Origin: Neomoorella thermoacetica
GTDB lineage: Bacteria; Bacillota; DSM-521; Neomoorellales; Neomoorellaceae
NCBI RefSeq assembly: GCF_001875325.1
Contig: NZ_MDDC01000003.1
Span: 100,763-164,762 of the forward strand
Length of the DNA stretch: 64,000 bases
Direction: 5' to 3'
The stretch's first letter is position 1. Every line of letters begins with the position of its first letter. Of this stretch, positions 8,208 through 16,771 are shown piece by piece. The notes under the pieces are model-generated. The model was given only the letters and a program-made list of their open reading frames with translations. It was not told the origin of the DNA and ran no database searches. The position numbers and the translations under genes were made by a program.

Positions 8208-9608
8208 GTGGACTCTGCTATTACCATTATCGGGTTAAACCATGAAGGCGCCGGGATCGGGCACCTGCAGGACGGCCGGGTTGTCTTTGTGCCCGGAGCC
8301 CTGCCGGGGGAACAGGTCCTGGTGGAAGTAGTCAGCGTTAAAAGGAATTACGCCCGGGGACGGCTGGTGCAGGTCGTAGAGGCGTCGCCGGACCGGGTGT
8401 TGCCCCCCTGCCCGGAAGCGGCCTCCTGTGGCGGCTGCGACCTGCAACACCTGGACTACCGTGCCCAGTTGCATTGGAAGCGCCGCCTGGTAATCGATGC
8501 CCTGCAGCGCCTGGGACATCTGGGGGATATCCGGGTGCTACCCGTTCTGGGTATGGCTAATCCCTGGGGATACCGCAACAAGGTGCGGCTGCATGTCCGC
8601 CGGGGGCGGCTGGGCTTTTACCACCCGGGAAGCCACGAGTTAGCACCCTTCTCCCGCTGCCCTTTGTTACCCCCCGGCCTCCTGGAGGCGGCCCGGACGA
8701 TCGCCCGGTTGCTGCCGGGACTGCCCCCCGGCCTGCAGCATGTAACCCTGCGCCAGGGCCTGGCTACCGGGGAACTGCTGGTTGTCCTGGAGGCTTTACC
8801 GGAATGGCAGGGCGACAGGGAACTGGCGGAGAAACTGGCCGGCAGATTCCCGGAACTGGTGGGGGTTGTATCCCTTGCTGGCGGCAGGAGCAGGAGCGGG
8901 CCGAAGGATTTTACCGGGGAGCCTGCTGCAGATTACAGCGGCTGGATAAAAACAGGCGGGAAAGAAGCAAGGCGGGCCCGGTACCAGGAAGGATTCGTGC
9001 CCGGCAGGCTCGGGGGCCGGCCCTTTACCATCTATGGCCGCGATTACCTGGAGGAACGCCTGGGTGACCTCCGCTTCCAGATATCAGCTGCGACTTTTTT
9101 CCAGGTTAATTCGGCCCAGGCGGAAGTCCTCTATAATCAGGCAGCGGCCTTTGCCGGCCTGCAGGGCGGGGAAGAGGTCCTGGATGCTTACTGCGGCAGC
9201 GGTGCCATCGCCCTGTGGCTCAGCCGCCGGGCCGGGCGGGTGACGGGCGTGGAAGTTGTCCCGGAGGCCATTGTTGACGCCCGGCGCAATGCAATTTTAA
9301 ACAACCTGGCCAATGTCCGCTTTCGTACCGGCGCTGCCGAGGTGGTCCTGCCCCGCCTGGCAGGAAAGGGTTACCGGCCGGAGGTAGTAATCCTGGACCC
9401 GCCGCGGGCCGGCTGCGACCGCCGGGTGCTGGCGGCCGTGGCAACTATGGAATCCCGGCGGGTGGTCTACGTCTCCTGCAACCCGGCCACTTTAGCCCGC
9501 GACCTGGCACACTTACGGGAAGCCGGCTTTAAGCCCGGCCCGGTGCAGCCGGTAGACATGTTCCCCCATACCCATCATGTGGAGTGCTGTGTCTTGATAA
9601 CTAAATAA
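8208..9608 (+). CDS. rlmD: 23S rRNA (uracil-C5)-methyltransferase, RlmD/RumA family
   Basis: SAM-dependent m5U methylation of rRNA. Domains in order: N-terminal TRAM domain (about 1-60), a 4Fe-4S cysteine cluster CPEAASCGGCDLQHL with a further Cys in FSRCPLLPP, an insertion, then a Rossmann methyltransferase domain with DAYCGSGAIAL (SAM binding) and the catalytic cysteine in YVSCNPATLARDL. The GTG at 8208 has GGTGGG upstream and is preferred over the in-frame GTG at 8196, which overlaps the end of the protease gene. The family also includes tRNA-modifying and UnCC-type enzymes; the precise target uridine cannot be told from the sequence. Confidence 0.9.
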   Translation: MDSAITIIGLNHEGAGIGHLQDGRVVFVPGALPGEQVLVEVVSVKRNYARGRLVQVVEASPDRVLPPCPEAASCGGCDLQHLDYRAQLHWKRRLVIDALQRLGHLGDIRVLPVLGMANPWGYRNKVRLHVRRGRLGFYHPGSHELAPFSRCPLLPPGLLEAARTIARLLPGLPPGLQHVTLRQGLATGELLVVLEALPEWQGDRELAEKLAGRFPELVGVVSLAGGRSRSGPKDFTGEPAADYSGWIKTGGKEARRARYQEGFVPGRLGGRPFTIYGRDYLEERLGDLRFQISAATFFQVNSAQAEVLYNQAAAFAGLQGGEEVLDAYCGSGAIALWLSRRAGRVTGVEVVPEAIVDARRNAILNNLANVRFRTGAAEVVLPRLAGKGYRPEVVILDPPRAGCDRRVLAAVATMESRRVVYVSCNPATLARDLAHLREAGFKPGPVQPVDMFPHTHHVECCVLITK

Positions 9609-9885
9609 AAAAGAAGGCTAGATGGGGGCGCGTTTATCTAAAATAGTTTGTAGGAAGGAGGGAAGCAATTCATTTCGCATATATCAACGCTCAATTTGAG
9701 GCAAAGGTAATAATCACTAAAGCAGCAATAGAAAATTCATAGCGTATAAGTTAATATAATCTAAATAATCAGACGTTTGTATAGCCAGATTTCATTATAG
9801 AAACTGTTGAGCAGCAATGGGATTTAATTTAAGTTCTATGTAGAATAATACTCCCCTTCCATACAATAGGGTAGGGGGTGTTTTT
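9609..9885. other. AT-rich intergenic stretch
   Basis: Noticeably richer in A/T than the flanking genes. A short open frame after GGAAGGAGGG (ending at a TAG near 9741) has no standard start codon and may be a remnant. No terminator with a clear U-tract and no RNA gene was recognised. Confidence 0.4.
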
Positions 9886-10890
9886 ATGGAAACCATTATC
9901 CGGCAGGAGGCCGAATGGATTCTCAGCCAGCAGTTACCCGGGGGAGCGGTGGTTACCGCTTATCCTGGCCAGCCGAAGATCGTGCCCTACTTTGCCCACC
10001 TGGCCCTCTACGGCCTGGCGGCCTGGGGCTTGAACCTTTCCCGGGTACGGGCCTACCTGGACTGGTACCTGGCCCGCCTGGAAAGGCCGGACCGCTACGG
10101 CGTTACGGGTACTGTCTATGATTATCACCTGGAAGGCGAGGGGGCGGAGATCCCGGCCTACACCTATGATTCCTCCGATTCTTACGCCGCTACCTTCCTC
10201 ACCTTGGTGCGGCTTTATTACGGGACCAGCGGCGACAGGGCCTGGCTGGAGGACCATTGGCCGGAGCTGGACCTGGTGGCCGGGGCCATGCTGGCGACCC
10301 TGCAGCGGGATAACCTCACCCTGGCCCGGCCGGACTGGCGGGTGAAGTACCTGATGGACAACTGCGAGGTCTACCGGGGGTTAAAGGACTACGCCTGGCT
10401 GCTGGCTCAGGTCAGGAGGAGTGCAGGGGAGGCAGAAAGGTATGAGGCCCTGGCCGGGAAAGTCAGGGAAGCTATAGAGGCCAAGATGCGGGTTAACGGC
10501 GGCTACTGCCCGGCTATTTATCGCGCCGGCCTGCGCCGGCGGCCCAACTGGAAGAAATGGTACCCCGACGCCCTGGCGCAACTCTTCCCCATTATAACCG
10601 GCGTCGTAACCCTGGGTGATGATGCGGCCCGGAGACTTTACGGCAATTTCCTGCGTAATTATCCCCACTGGCACCGGCAGGCGCAACCGGAGAATTTCAC
10701 CACCACCCTGGTCCTTTATGCCGCCGCCCTGATGGAGGATCGCTGGCGCGTGCGCCAGTATGTGGCCGGGCTGGAGGAGAATATTATTGCCCGGGGACAC
10801 CCCTGGCCCTACCACGCCGCTGAGGCCGGCATCCTCCTCCTGGCCATTAAAGCCTATCTTACAGGGAGTTCAGGGGAACAATGGTACTGA
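9886..10890 (+). CDS. Six-hairpin (alpha/alpha) glycosidase-like protein
   Basis: A 334-residue cytoplasmic protein (no signal peptide) rich in Trp, Tyr and regularly spaced helices, resembling the (alpha/alpha)6 toroid of six-hairpin glycosidases. Features are YDSSDSYAATFLTLVRLYYG, an acidic helix-loop likely to form the cleft, and MDNCEVYRGLKDYAWLLAQV further on. ATG at 9886 follows GGGGGTG. It stands alone, between rlmD and a CMD gene. Carbohydrate processing is an inference from fold resemblance; no family-specific catalytic motif was identified. Confidence 0.6.
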   Translation: METIIRQEAEWILSQQLPGGAVVTAYPGQPKIVPYFAHLALYGLAAWGLNLSRVRAYLDWYLARLERPDRYGVTGTVYDYHLEGEGAEIPAYTYDSSDSYAATFLTLVRLYYGTSGDRAWLEDHWPELDLVAGAMLATLQRDNLTLARPDWRVKYLMDNCEVYRGLKDYAWLLAQVRRSAGEAERYEALAGKVREAIEAKMRVNGGYCPAIYRAGLRRRPNWKKWYPDALAQLFPIITGVVTLGDDAARRLYGNFLRNYPHWHRQAQPENFTTTLVLYAAALMEDRWRVRQYVAGLEENIIARGHPWPYHAAEAGILLLAIKAYLTGSSGEQWY

Positions 10891-11029
10891 TATGCGAAGC
10901 CCTTCCCAGCGGCGAGCCGTCACCGGCGAGGGCATGAAAAGGCGTCACGACATATTAAACTCTGGCAGGATTTTGTACCTCCAGGAAGAACATATAAAAG
11001 AGGGAGAATAAGGAGGCTGCAGGCTGCAT

Positions 11030-11055
11030 CAGGAGCTGGCTTCAGCCGGTTCCTG
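11030..11055. repeat. Hairpin before the CMD-family gene
   Basis: An 11-bp stem (two G-T pairs) with a TTCA loop, CAGGAGCTGGC / GCCGGTTCCTG. No U-tract follows, so it may be an RNA leader structure rather than a terminator. Confidence 0.4.
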
Positions 11056-11098
11056 CCAGGTTCCTACCGTCCTCAACTCATAAATGGAGGCGATATCT

Positions 11099-11392
11099 AT
11101 GCCCTTACCAGCATTTATTGAAGCCCTGGCGGAGCGGGATCCGGAGTTTTACCGGGCCGTCAAAGCCGTGGCGGAAACGGCCATGGCCCCGGGCGCCCTG
11201 GACGCCAAAACCAAGACCCTCATCACCCTGGCCCTGGATGCCGCCCACGGCGCCAGCGAGGGCGTAGCCGTCCTGGCCCGGCAGGCCCGCGATCTCGGCG
11301 CCAGCGAGGAGGAGATCAGGGAAGCCCTGCGCCTGGCCTATTTTGTCGCCGGCAACGGCGTTCTGGCCGCCGGTGGGGCCGCTTACAGGTAA
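11099..11392 (+). CDS. Carboxymuconolactone decarboxylase-family protein lacking cysteines
   Basis: Small all-helical protein of 97 residues. The ATG at 11099 is chosen because GGAGGCGAT lies 4-8 nt upstream; the ATG at 11084 is part of that Shine-Dalgarno region. The family pattern is visible in KTKTLITLALDAAHGASEG and RDLGASEEEIREALRLAYF. The redox CxxC (or single Cys) plus His motif seen in AhpD-type members is replaced by HGASEG, and the protein has no cysteine at all. It therefore should not be a thiol peroxidase partner. Actual function unknown. Confidence 0.82.
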   Translation: MPLPAFIEALAERDPEFYRAVKAVAETAMAPGALDAKTKTLITLALDAAHGASEGVAVLARQARDLGASEEEIREALRLAYFVAGNGVLAAGGAAYR

Positions 11393-11460
11393 GAGGCCGG
11401 GCAGGTCAAGGAAGCGTTTCATTTTTGATGCTTTTCAGGTTACAACAAAAGCAAAAAACG

Positions 11461-11632
11461 ATGGGTTGTAGCTGTCCCAAGAGAACACGGATTAGAGTAG
11501 TCTTACCAGAACCGTTAGGGCCGATAATCGCTACGCGGTCGCCGCGCTGAATGAAGAAGTCGGCGTTACGAAAAAGCCAACTTTTTGCGTCAAAGGTTCA
11601 GATACCTTAAGAATGGTCGCCTGCCCCCGGGC
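11461..11632 (-). pseudogene. Fragment of an ABC-F type ATPase gene
   Basis: Minus-strand translation gives FRNADFFIQRGDRVAIIGPN followed directly by GSGKTTLIRVLLGQLQP: a complete Walker A with its typical ABC-F context. Upstream, ILKVSE fits the same domain but is in a different frame, with stop codons between (about 11590-11600). Downstream the match ends at about 11461 and the rest of the ATPase is missing. There is no start codon. Clear remnant of a deleted or degraded gene in the gap before typA. Family assignment is from the motif and its surroundings. Confidence 0.8.
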
Positions 11633-11687
11633 TCTACCGGCATACTTAGACTGTCAACGGCTGGACCTCGGGACCGGCCCCTCGCCC

Positions 11688-11716
11688 TTGCGTGGTCCCC
11701 TTCCTTGCGCTATACT
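11688..11716 (+). promoter_or_regulatory. Promoter of typA
   Basis: TTGCGT (11688-11693), 17 bp spacer, TATACT (11711-11716), 47 bp before the start codon. Confidence 0.6.
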
Positions 11717-11763
11717 CTATTCGGCAAAGGATAATAAAAAATAAGTTTAACGGAAGGAATACC

Positions 11764-13542
11764 ATGGACCAGCAAAAGATACGCAACCTGGCGATAATCG
11801 CCCACGTCGACCACGGCAAGACGACCCTGGTCGACGGCATGCTAAAGCAGAGCGGCATTTTCCACGATAAGCAGGTGGTCCAGGAGCGCATCCTGGACCG
11901 CAACGATCTGGAGCGGGAACGCGGCATCACCATCATGGCCAAGAATACCGCCGTATTTTACCGGGGTTACAAGCTGAACATCGTGGACACCCCGGGCCAC
12001 GCCGACTTCGGCGGCGAAGTGGAGCGCATCGTCCAGATGGTGGACGGTGCCCTGCTCCTGGTGGACGCCTTCGAGGGCCCCATGCCCCAGACCCGTTTTG
12101 TCCTGAAGAAGGCCCTGGCGGTGGGCCTGAAGCCCATCGTGGTCGTCAATAAAATGGACCGGCCCAATGCCCGGCCCGGGGCGGTGGTGGACGAGGTCCT
12201 GGACCTCTTCATCGACCTGGGGGCCACCGAGGAGCAGCTGGATTTCCCGGTGGTCTACACCGTCGCCCGCCAGGGGACGGCCAGCCTGGCCCCGGACCAG
12301 CCCGGAAAAGACCTGCAGCCCCTGTTTGACGTAATCGTCCAGCATATACCGGCCCCCGGCGGGGACCCGGGGGCAACCCTGCAAGTAGGGGTCAACTTAA
12401 TAGATTATGACACTTATGTCGGCCGCCAGGCCATCGGCCGGGTATATAACGGCACCATCCGCGCCCGGCAGGAAGTGGCCATCGCCCGGCCCGACGGCAG
12501 CCTGGCCCGGGGGCATGTGGCCGCCCTGCATGTTTTTGACGGTCTCAATAAGGTGCCGGTAGAGGAAGCCGCCGCCGGGGAGATCGTCGTCGTCAGCGGC
12601 CTGGAGGACATCAACGTAGCCAATACCATTACCTCGCCTGAGGACCCCCGGCCCCTGGACTTCGTCCGCATCGACGAGCCCACGGTGGCTATGACCTTCA
12701 TGGTCAATAAGAGCCCCTTCGCCGGCCGGGAAGGGGATTATGTAACTTCGCGCAAGCTCCGGGAGCGCCTCTTCCGGGAGGCGGAATCGGATGTCAGCCT
12801 GCGGGTGGAGGAAACGGATTCCCCCGATGCCCTGCTGGTTTCCGGCCGGGGCGAGCTGCACCTGGCCATCCTCATCGAAACCATGCGCCGGGAGGGGTAT
12901 GAATTCGAAGTCTCCCGGCCCCAGGCGATTATTAAAGAAATAAAGGGCGTCAAGTGCGAGCCGGTTGAAGAACTCATTATCGAGGTCCCGGAAACCTACA
13001 TGGGCATCGTCATTGAGCGCCTGGGTCCCCGCAAGAGCGAGATGGTCAACCTGGAAAACAAGGGGGACGGCCAGGTACGCCTGACCTTTCACATCCCTAC
13101 TCGGGGGCTCTTCGGTTTCCGTTCCGAATTCCTTACCGATACCAAAGGCCTGGGCATCATGCACCACGCCTTTCACCATTACGCCCCCTATGCCGGGGAG
13201 ATTGCTACCCGGACGCGGGGTTCCCTGGTGGCCTTTGAAACCGGGGAAACAACCAGCTATGGCCTGGAGAACGCCCAGGAGCGGGGCGAGCTCTTTGTCG
13301 GCCCGGGGGTACCGGTCTACCGGGGGATGATAGTCGGCGAGCATTCCCGGCCCGGCGACTTGATGATCAACGTCTGCAAGAAAAAGCAACTGACCAACGT
13401 CCGCAGTTCTACAGCTGATATTGCTATTAAACTGGTTCCGCCCCGGGAGATGACCCTGGAGCAGTGCCTGGAATTTATCGCCGCCGACGAGCTCCTGGAA
13501 GTTACGCCCAGGTCCCTGCGGATGCGAAAGAGGGAAATATAA
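11764..13542 (+). CDS. typA: Translational GTPase TypA/BipA
   Basis: Ribosome-binding GTPase of the EF-G type involved in ribosome assembly and stress adaptation. ATG at 11764 follows GGAAGGAA. The 592 residues show G1 AHVDHGKTT, the switch region [10 protein letters not shown]3 [15 protein letters not shown]4 NKMDRP and, towards the C-terminus, the TypA-specific domain with [15 protein letters not shown] and [11 protein letters not shown]. Length is normal for TypA. It has its own promoter; a GC-rich inverted stretch without U-tract follows the stop. The long open frame on the opposite strand is a codon-bias shadow. Confidence 0.97.
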   Translation: MDQQKIRNLAIIAHVDHGKTTLVDGMLKQSGIFHDKQVVQERILDRNDLERERGITIMAKNTAVFYRGYKLNIVDTPGHADFGGEVERIVQMVDGALLLVDAFEGPMPQTRFVLKKALAVGLKPIVVVNKMDRPNARPGAVVDEVLDLFIDLGATEEQLDFPVVYTVARQGTASLAPDQPGKDLQPLFDVIVQHIPAPGGDPGATLQVGVNLIDYDTYVGRQAIGRVYNGTIRARQEVAIARPDGSLARGHVAALHVFDGLNKVPVEEAAAGEIVVVSGLEDINVANTITSPEDPRPLDFVRIDEPTVAMTFMVNKSPFAGREGDYVTSRKLRERLFREAESDVSLRVEETDSPDALLVSGRGELHLAILIETMRREGYEFEVSRPQAIIKEIKGVKCEPVEELIIEVPETYMGIVIERLGPRKSEMVNLENKGDGQVRLTFHIPTRGLFGFRSEFLTDTKGLGIMHHAFHHYAPYAGEIATRTRGSLVAFETGETTSYGLENAQERGELFVGPGVPVYRGMIVGEHSRPGDLMINVCKKKQLTNVRSSTADIAIKLVPPREMTLEQCLEFIAADELLEVTPRSLRMRKREI

Positions 13543-13635
13543 CGGAGCAGGCAGGCCGGCGGTTCGGCCGGCCGCCCCTGGCCGCCGGCGGGTAACCACC
13601 GGCGGCAGGTGTACTGTATACATACCGGGATTCTG

Positions 13636-13665
13636 TTGACCTTCCCTTTAACCGTATGGTATATT
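13636..13665 (+). promoter_or_regulatory. Promoter of pckA
   Basis: TTGACC (13636-13641), 18 bp, TATATT (13660-13665), 37 bp upstream of the GTG start. Confidence 0.6.
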
Positions 13666-13702
13666 GCATTAGATCAGACAGAGGGAGAAGGAAGGGAAAT
13701 CG

Positions 13703-15283
13703 GTGGATAATACTTATGGTTTAGAGGGTTTAGGTCTTATCAATCACGGTAATATCTATCGTAACCTCCCGGTGGCCCGCCTGGTGGAAATGGCCCTGGC
13801 CCGGGGCGAAGGAGTCCTGGCTTCCAACGGGGCCCTGAGCGTCAGGACCGGGAAATACACTGGTCGTTCCCCCAACGACAGGTTCATGGTGGATACTCCT
13901 ACCGTTCACGATACCATCAGCTGGGGCGCCGTTAACCAGCCCCTGGAGGAGGCCAGGTTTGGGGCCCCATTCCGTCGCCTGGCGGCCTACCTCCAGGGAC
14001 GGGACCTGTTTATCTTCGATGGTTTTGTCGGCGCCGATCCCGCCTACCGGATGCCCATCCGGGTGGTCAACCAGTACGCCTGGCAGAACCTCTTCGTTCA
14101 CCAGCTCTTTGTCCGGCCTACGGCGGCCGAACTGGAGGCCCACCAACCGCAGTTTACCGTCATCTGTGCCCCCGGTTTCCAGGCCATACCCGAGGTCGAC
14201 GGTACCCGATCGGAAGCCTTTGTCGTCCTGAATTTCGACCGGCGGCTGATTATCATCGGCGGGACTTCCTACGCCGGGGAAATGAAGAAGTCCATCTTCA
14301 CCGTGATGAACTATCTTTTGCCGGAGCGGGGCGTCTGTCCCATGCACTGCTCGGCCAACATGGGGCCGGCCGGGGATACGGCCCTCTTCTTCGGCCTCTC
14401 CGGGACCGGCAAGACCACCCTCTCGGCCGACCCGGAACGGCTTCTTATCGGCGACGACGAACACGGCTGGTCGGATCATGGTATATTTAACTTTGAAGGC
14501 GGCTGTTATGCCAAGTGCATTAAACTCTCTGCCGAGCACGAACCCCAGATCTGGAACGCCATCCGTTTTGGCAGCGTCCTGGAGAATGTAGTCGTTGACC
14601 CGGACTCCCGGGCCATCGATTACGATTGTGACGCCCTGACGGAGAATACCCGGGCCGCTTACCCGGTAGATTTTATTCCTGACGCCGTCATCCCGGGTGT
14701 GGGCGGTCACCCGCGAACCGTTGTTTTCCTTACAGCCGACGCCTCTGGCGTCATGCCGCCAATTGCCAAACTGACCCGGGAACAGGCCCTGTATTACTTC
14801 CTTTCCGGCTACACCAGCAAGCTGGCTGGCACCGAGCGGGGAATCACTGATCCCCAGGCCACCTTCTCCACCTGTTTCGGCGCGCCCTTCCTGCCCAGGT
14901 CGCCCCGGGTCTATGCCGATCTCCTGGGAGAAAGGATAGCCAGGCACGGGGCCAGCGTCTACATGGTCAATACAGGCTGGACAGGGGGACCATACGGCAT
15001 CGGCCGGCGCATGAGCCTGCCTTACACCAGGGCTATGGTCAGGGCGGCCATCAAGGGCGAGCTGGAAGGGGTAGAGTTTGTCCCCGATCCAGTTTTCGGC
15101 ATCCTGGTGCCTACCTCGTGTCCGGGAGTGCCGGCCGAGGTCCTGAATCCCCGTCACACCTGGCAGGATAAAGAAAAATATGACGCCATGGCCCGCAGGC
15201 TGGCCGGCCTCTTTGCCGAGAACTTTGACAAATTCCGGGATGTGCCTGAGGAGATCCGGGCGGCCGGGCCGGCTGCCCGGTAG
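13703..15283 (+). CDS. pckA: Phosphoenolpyruvate carboxykinase (ATP)
   Basis: Interconverts oxaloacetate + ATP and PEP + CO2 + ADP, linking the C4 acids with gluconeogenesis. The 526 residues carry [16 protein letters not shown] (substrate loop), the PEPCK P-loop [14 protein letters not shown], the metal site IGDDEHGWS and the adenine-binding region near [15 protein letters not shown]. These mark the ATP-dependent form, not the GTP form. GTG at 13703 follows GGAAGGG. Single-gene unit with its own promoter and terminator. Confidence 0.97.
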   Translation: MDNTYGLEGLGLINHGNIYRNLPVARLVEMALARGEGVLASNGALSVRTGKYTGRSPNDRFMVDTPTVHDTISWGAVNQPLEEARFGAPFRRLAAYLQGRDLFIFDGFVGADPAYRMPIRVVNQYAWQNLFVHQLFVRPTAAELEAHQPQFTVICAPGFQAIPEVDGTRSEAFVVLNFDRRLIIIGGTSYAGEMKKSIFTVMNYLLPERGVCPMHCSANMGPAGDTALFFGLSGTGKTTLSADPERLLIGDDEHGWSDHGIFNFEGGCYAKCIKLSAEHEPQIWNAIRFGSVLENVVVDPDSRAIDYDCDALTENTRAAYPVDFIPDAVIPGVGGHPRTVVFLTADASGVMPPIAKLTREQALYYFLSGYTSKLAGTERGITDPQATFSTCFGAPFLPRSPRVYADLLGERIARHGASVYMVNTGWTGGPYGIGRRMSLPYTRAMVRAAIKGELEGVEFVPDPVFGILVPTSCPGVPAEVLNPRHTWQDKEKYDAMARRLAGLFAENFDKFRDVPEEIRAAGPAAR

Positions 15284-15302
15284 CTAAAGGCCAGGAAGAA
15301 TG

Positions 15303-15330
15303 AAAAAGCCGGCGTAAAACCGGCTTTTTT
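15303..15330 (+). terminator. Intrinsic terminator of pckA
   Basis: AGCCGG-CGTAAAA-CCGGCT stem flanked by an A-run and followed by TTTTT, 20 bp after the stop. Confidence 0.85.
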
Positions 15331-15420
15331 GCTGTGTTTTTTGCTGCCATGATATCACTGTATTTGGCTATGTGAAGGCAGTATGGGTCGCTATTCTCTT
15401 TTGTCCGGGGGATGAAGGTA

Positions 15421-16056
15421 ATGCAGAGGGACAGGGTAGAAGCAATCTTGGGCTTATTGCGGGCTGCCTACCCGGGAGCCCAGTCCCGCTTGAACTTCCA
15501 TAGCCCCTTCCAACTCCTGGTGGCGGCCATCCTCTCCGCCCAGACCACCGACGATCAGGTTAACAAGGTAACAGTCGAGCTTTTCCGGCGTTATCCCACA
15601 CCGGAGGTCCTGGCGGCAGCAGACCCGGATGAAGTGGCTGCTTGTATAAAAAGCCTGGGTCTTTACCGGATGAAGGCCGCCCACCTGGTTGAGGCCTGCC
15701 GCGTCCTGGTCAGGGAGTATGGCGGCCGGGTCCCGGATAAACTTGAGGACCTCCTGCGCCTCCCCGGGGTAGGGCGCAAGGTGGCCAATGTGGTCCTGAG
15801 TAACGCTTTTGGCCGGGATGTTATCGCCGTCGACACCCATGTTTTCCGGGTGGCCAACCGGTTGGGCCTGGCCCGGGCCGGTGATGTCCGGGAGACGGAA
15901 AGACAGCTCATGGCCGTCCTGCCACCGGGCAGCCGCGGTGAAGCCCACCACCTGCTGATCTACCACGGCCGGGAGGTCTGCCGGGCGCGCAACCCCCGCT
16001 GCCGGGAGTGCACCCTGCGCAGTTACTGCCGGCAGGCGGGAGGGCTACCTGAGTGA
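15421..16056 (+). CDS. nth: Endonuclease III
   Basis: DNA glycosylase/AP lyase for oxidised pyrimidines. The helix-hairpin-helix LPGVGRKVANVVLSNAFG holds the catalytic Lys; the catalytic Asp is in AVDTHVFRVANRLGL. The C-terminus has the 4Fe-4S pattern C-X6-C-X2-C-X5-C (CRARNPRCRECTLRSYC). The ATG at 15421 is about 8 nt after GGGGG and is preferred over the ATG at 15412, which abuts it; either gives a normal-length Nth (211 or 214 residues). Its stop codon lies inside the CRP/FNR-like palindrome that precedes the ferredoxin gene. Confidence 0.95.
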   Translation: MQRDRVEAILGLLRAAYPGAQSRLNFHSPFQLLVAAILSAQTTDDQVNKVTVELFRRYPTPEVLAAADPDEVAACIKSLGLYRMKAAHLVEACRVLVREYGGRVPDKLEDLLRLPGVGRKVANVVLSNAFGRDVIAVDTHVFRVANRLGLARAGDVRETERQLMAVLPPGSRGEAHHLLIYHGREVCRARNPRCRECTLRSYCRQAGGLPE

Positions 16057-16066
16057 TCTGGATCAC
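16053..16066 (+). promoter_or_regulatory. CRP/FNR-family-like operator before the ferredoxin gene
   Basis: GTGATC-TG-GATCAC is a perfect dyad that fits the GTGA-N6-TCAC pattern of CRP/FNR-family sites. A TAGAAT hexamer at 16111-16116 would place a start near 16123, with the dyad centred about 63 bp upstream, a normal class I activator position. The regulator is not in the window. Confidence 0.5.
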
Positions 16067-16165
16067 AACATTTTAAAAAGGGCGTCACACCAACCTTCCG
16101 TCCTTCGGGATAGAATTATTGATGAATTAATTAGCGAGAAGGATTGATAACGGAGGGTAGTATTT

Positions 16166-16540
16166 ATGAAGCGTAAGATTGTCCGTATTGACGACGAAAA
16201 GTGTACCGGCTGCGGCCTGTGCGTCACCCCCTGCGCAGAAGGGGCCATTGAAATTGTCAACGGCAAGGCCCGGGTCCTGCGGGAGGAACTGTGCGACGGC
16301 GCCGGGGTTTGCCTGAACGTCTGCCCCACCGGCGCCCTGACAATCGAAGAGCGGGAAGCGCCGGCCTTCGACCCGGCAGCCGCGGAAAAAAACCTGGAGG
16401 CCAAAAGGGCTGAGGGTGCATCGCCCCGCTGCCTGCGTTGCGGCGCCGATGAAACCGGGGCCGTTCTCCTCTTTGCCCGCCACCGGGGCGAGAGTACCTG
16501 GGTCTGCACCCGCTGCCTGCCGGTCCTGATTCACGGCTGA
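16166..16540 (+). CDS. 4Fe-4S ferredoxin-type protein with C-terminal zinc-ribbon-like tail
   Basis: Small electron-transfer protein of 124 residues. Cluster 1 has the full CTGCGLCVTPC motif. In the second motif, CDGAGVCLNVCP, the second Cys is replaced by Ala; the same change is common in this ferredoxin subfamily, so it is not a lesion, and the second site may hold a non-canonical cluster or none. The C-terminal third carries CLRCG...CTRC, a likely rubredoxin/zinc-ribbon knuckle. ATG at 16166 follows GGAGG. A CRP/FNR-like dyad and a terminator frame it as a single-gene unit. Redox partner unknown. Confidence 0.85.
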   Translation: MKRKIVRIDDEKCTGCGLCVTPCAEGAIEIVNGKARVLREELCDGAGVCLNVCPTGALTIEEREAPAFDPAAAEKNLEAKRAEGASPRCLRCGADETGAVLLFARHRGESTWVCTRCLPVLIHG

Positions 16541-16563
16541 AAACCAGCAGCATTTTTTAATGT

Positions 16564-16597
16564 AACCACCTGGCCCGACCGGCCGGGTGGTTTTTAT
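16564..16597 (+). terminator. Intrinsic terminator of the ferredoxin gene
   Basis: CCACCTGGCC / GGCCGGGTGG stem followed by TTTTTATT. Confidence 0.85.
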
Positions 16598-16672
16598 TGT
16601 CCGGCAGGGTATCCCCTTGCAGGCATCCGGTGAAGCAAATAGCGACGCTGAGGGCAGTTCCTTAAAAGGCAG

Positions 16673-16695
16673 GCCCGGCAGCACCCGTGCCGGGC
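16673..16695 (-). terminator. Probable terminator of the aconitase gene
   Basis: GCCCGGCA / TGCCGGGC stem, read on the minus strand and followed by CTGCCTTTT; about 80 bp after the aconitase stop. Confidence 0.5.
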
Positions 16696-16771
16696 GCATA
16701 AAACTAAGCCCCGGGCCGCCCGGCGGCGGACCCGGAGCCGATGTGTCCCAGGTGCTTCAGTAACCTGGAAC

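Noticed and set aside
12397..13623. Long minus-strand open frame opposite typA
   Set aside because: Mirrors typA codon bias; product is low-complexity and has no recognisable domain or Shine-Dalgarno. The same holds for 13730-15157 opposite pckA and 51717-53030 opposite glgP.
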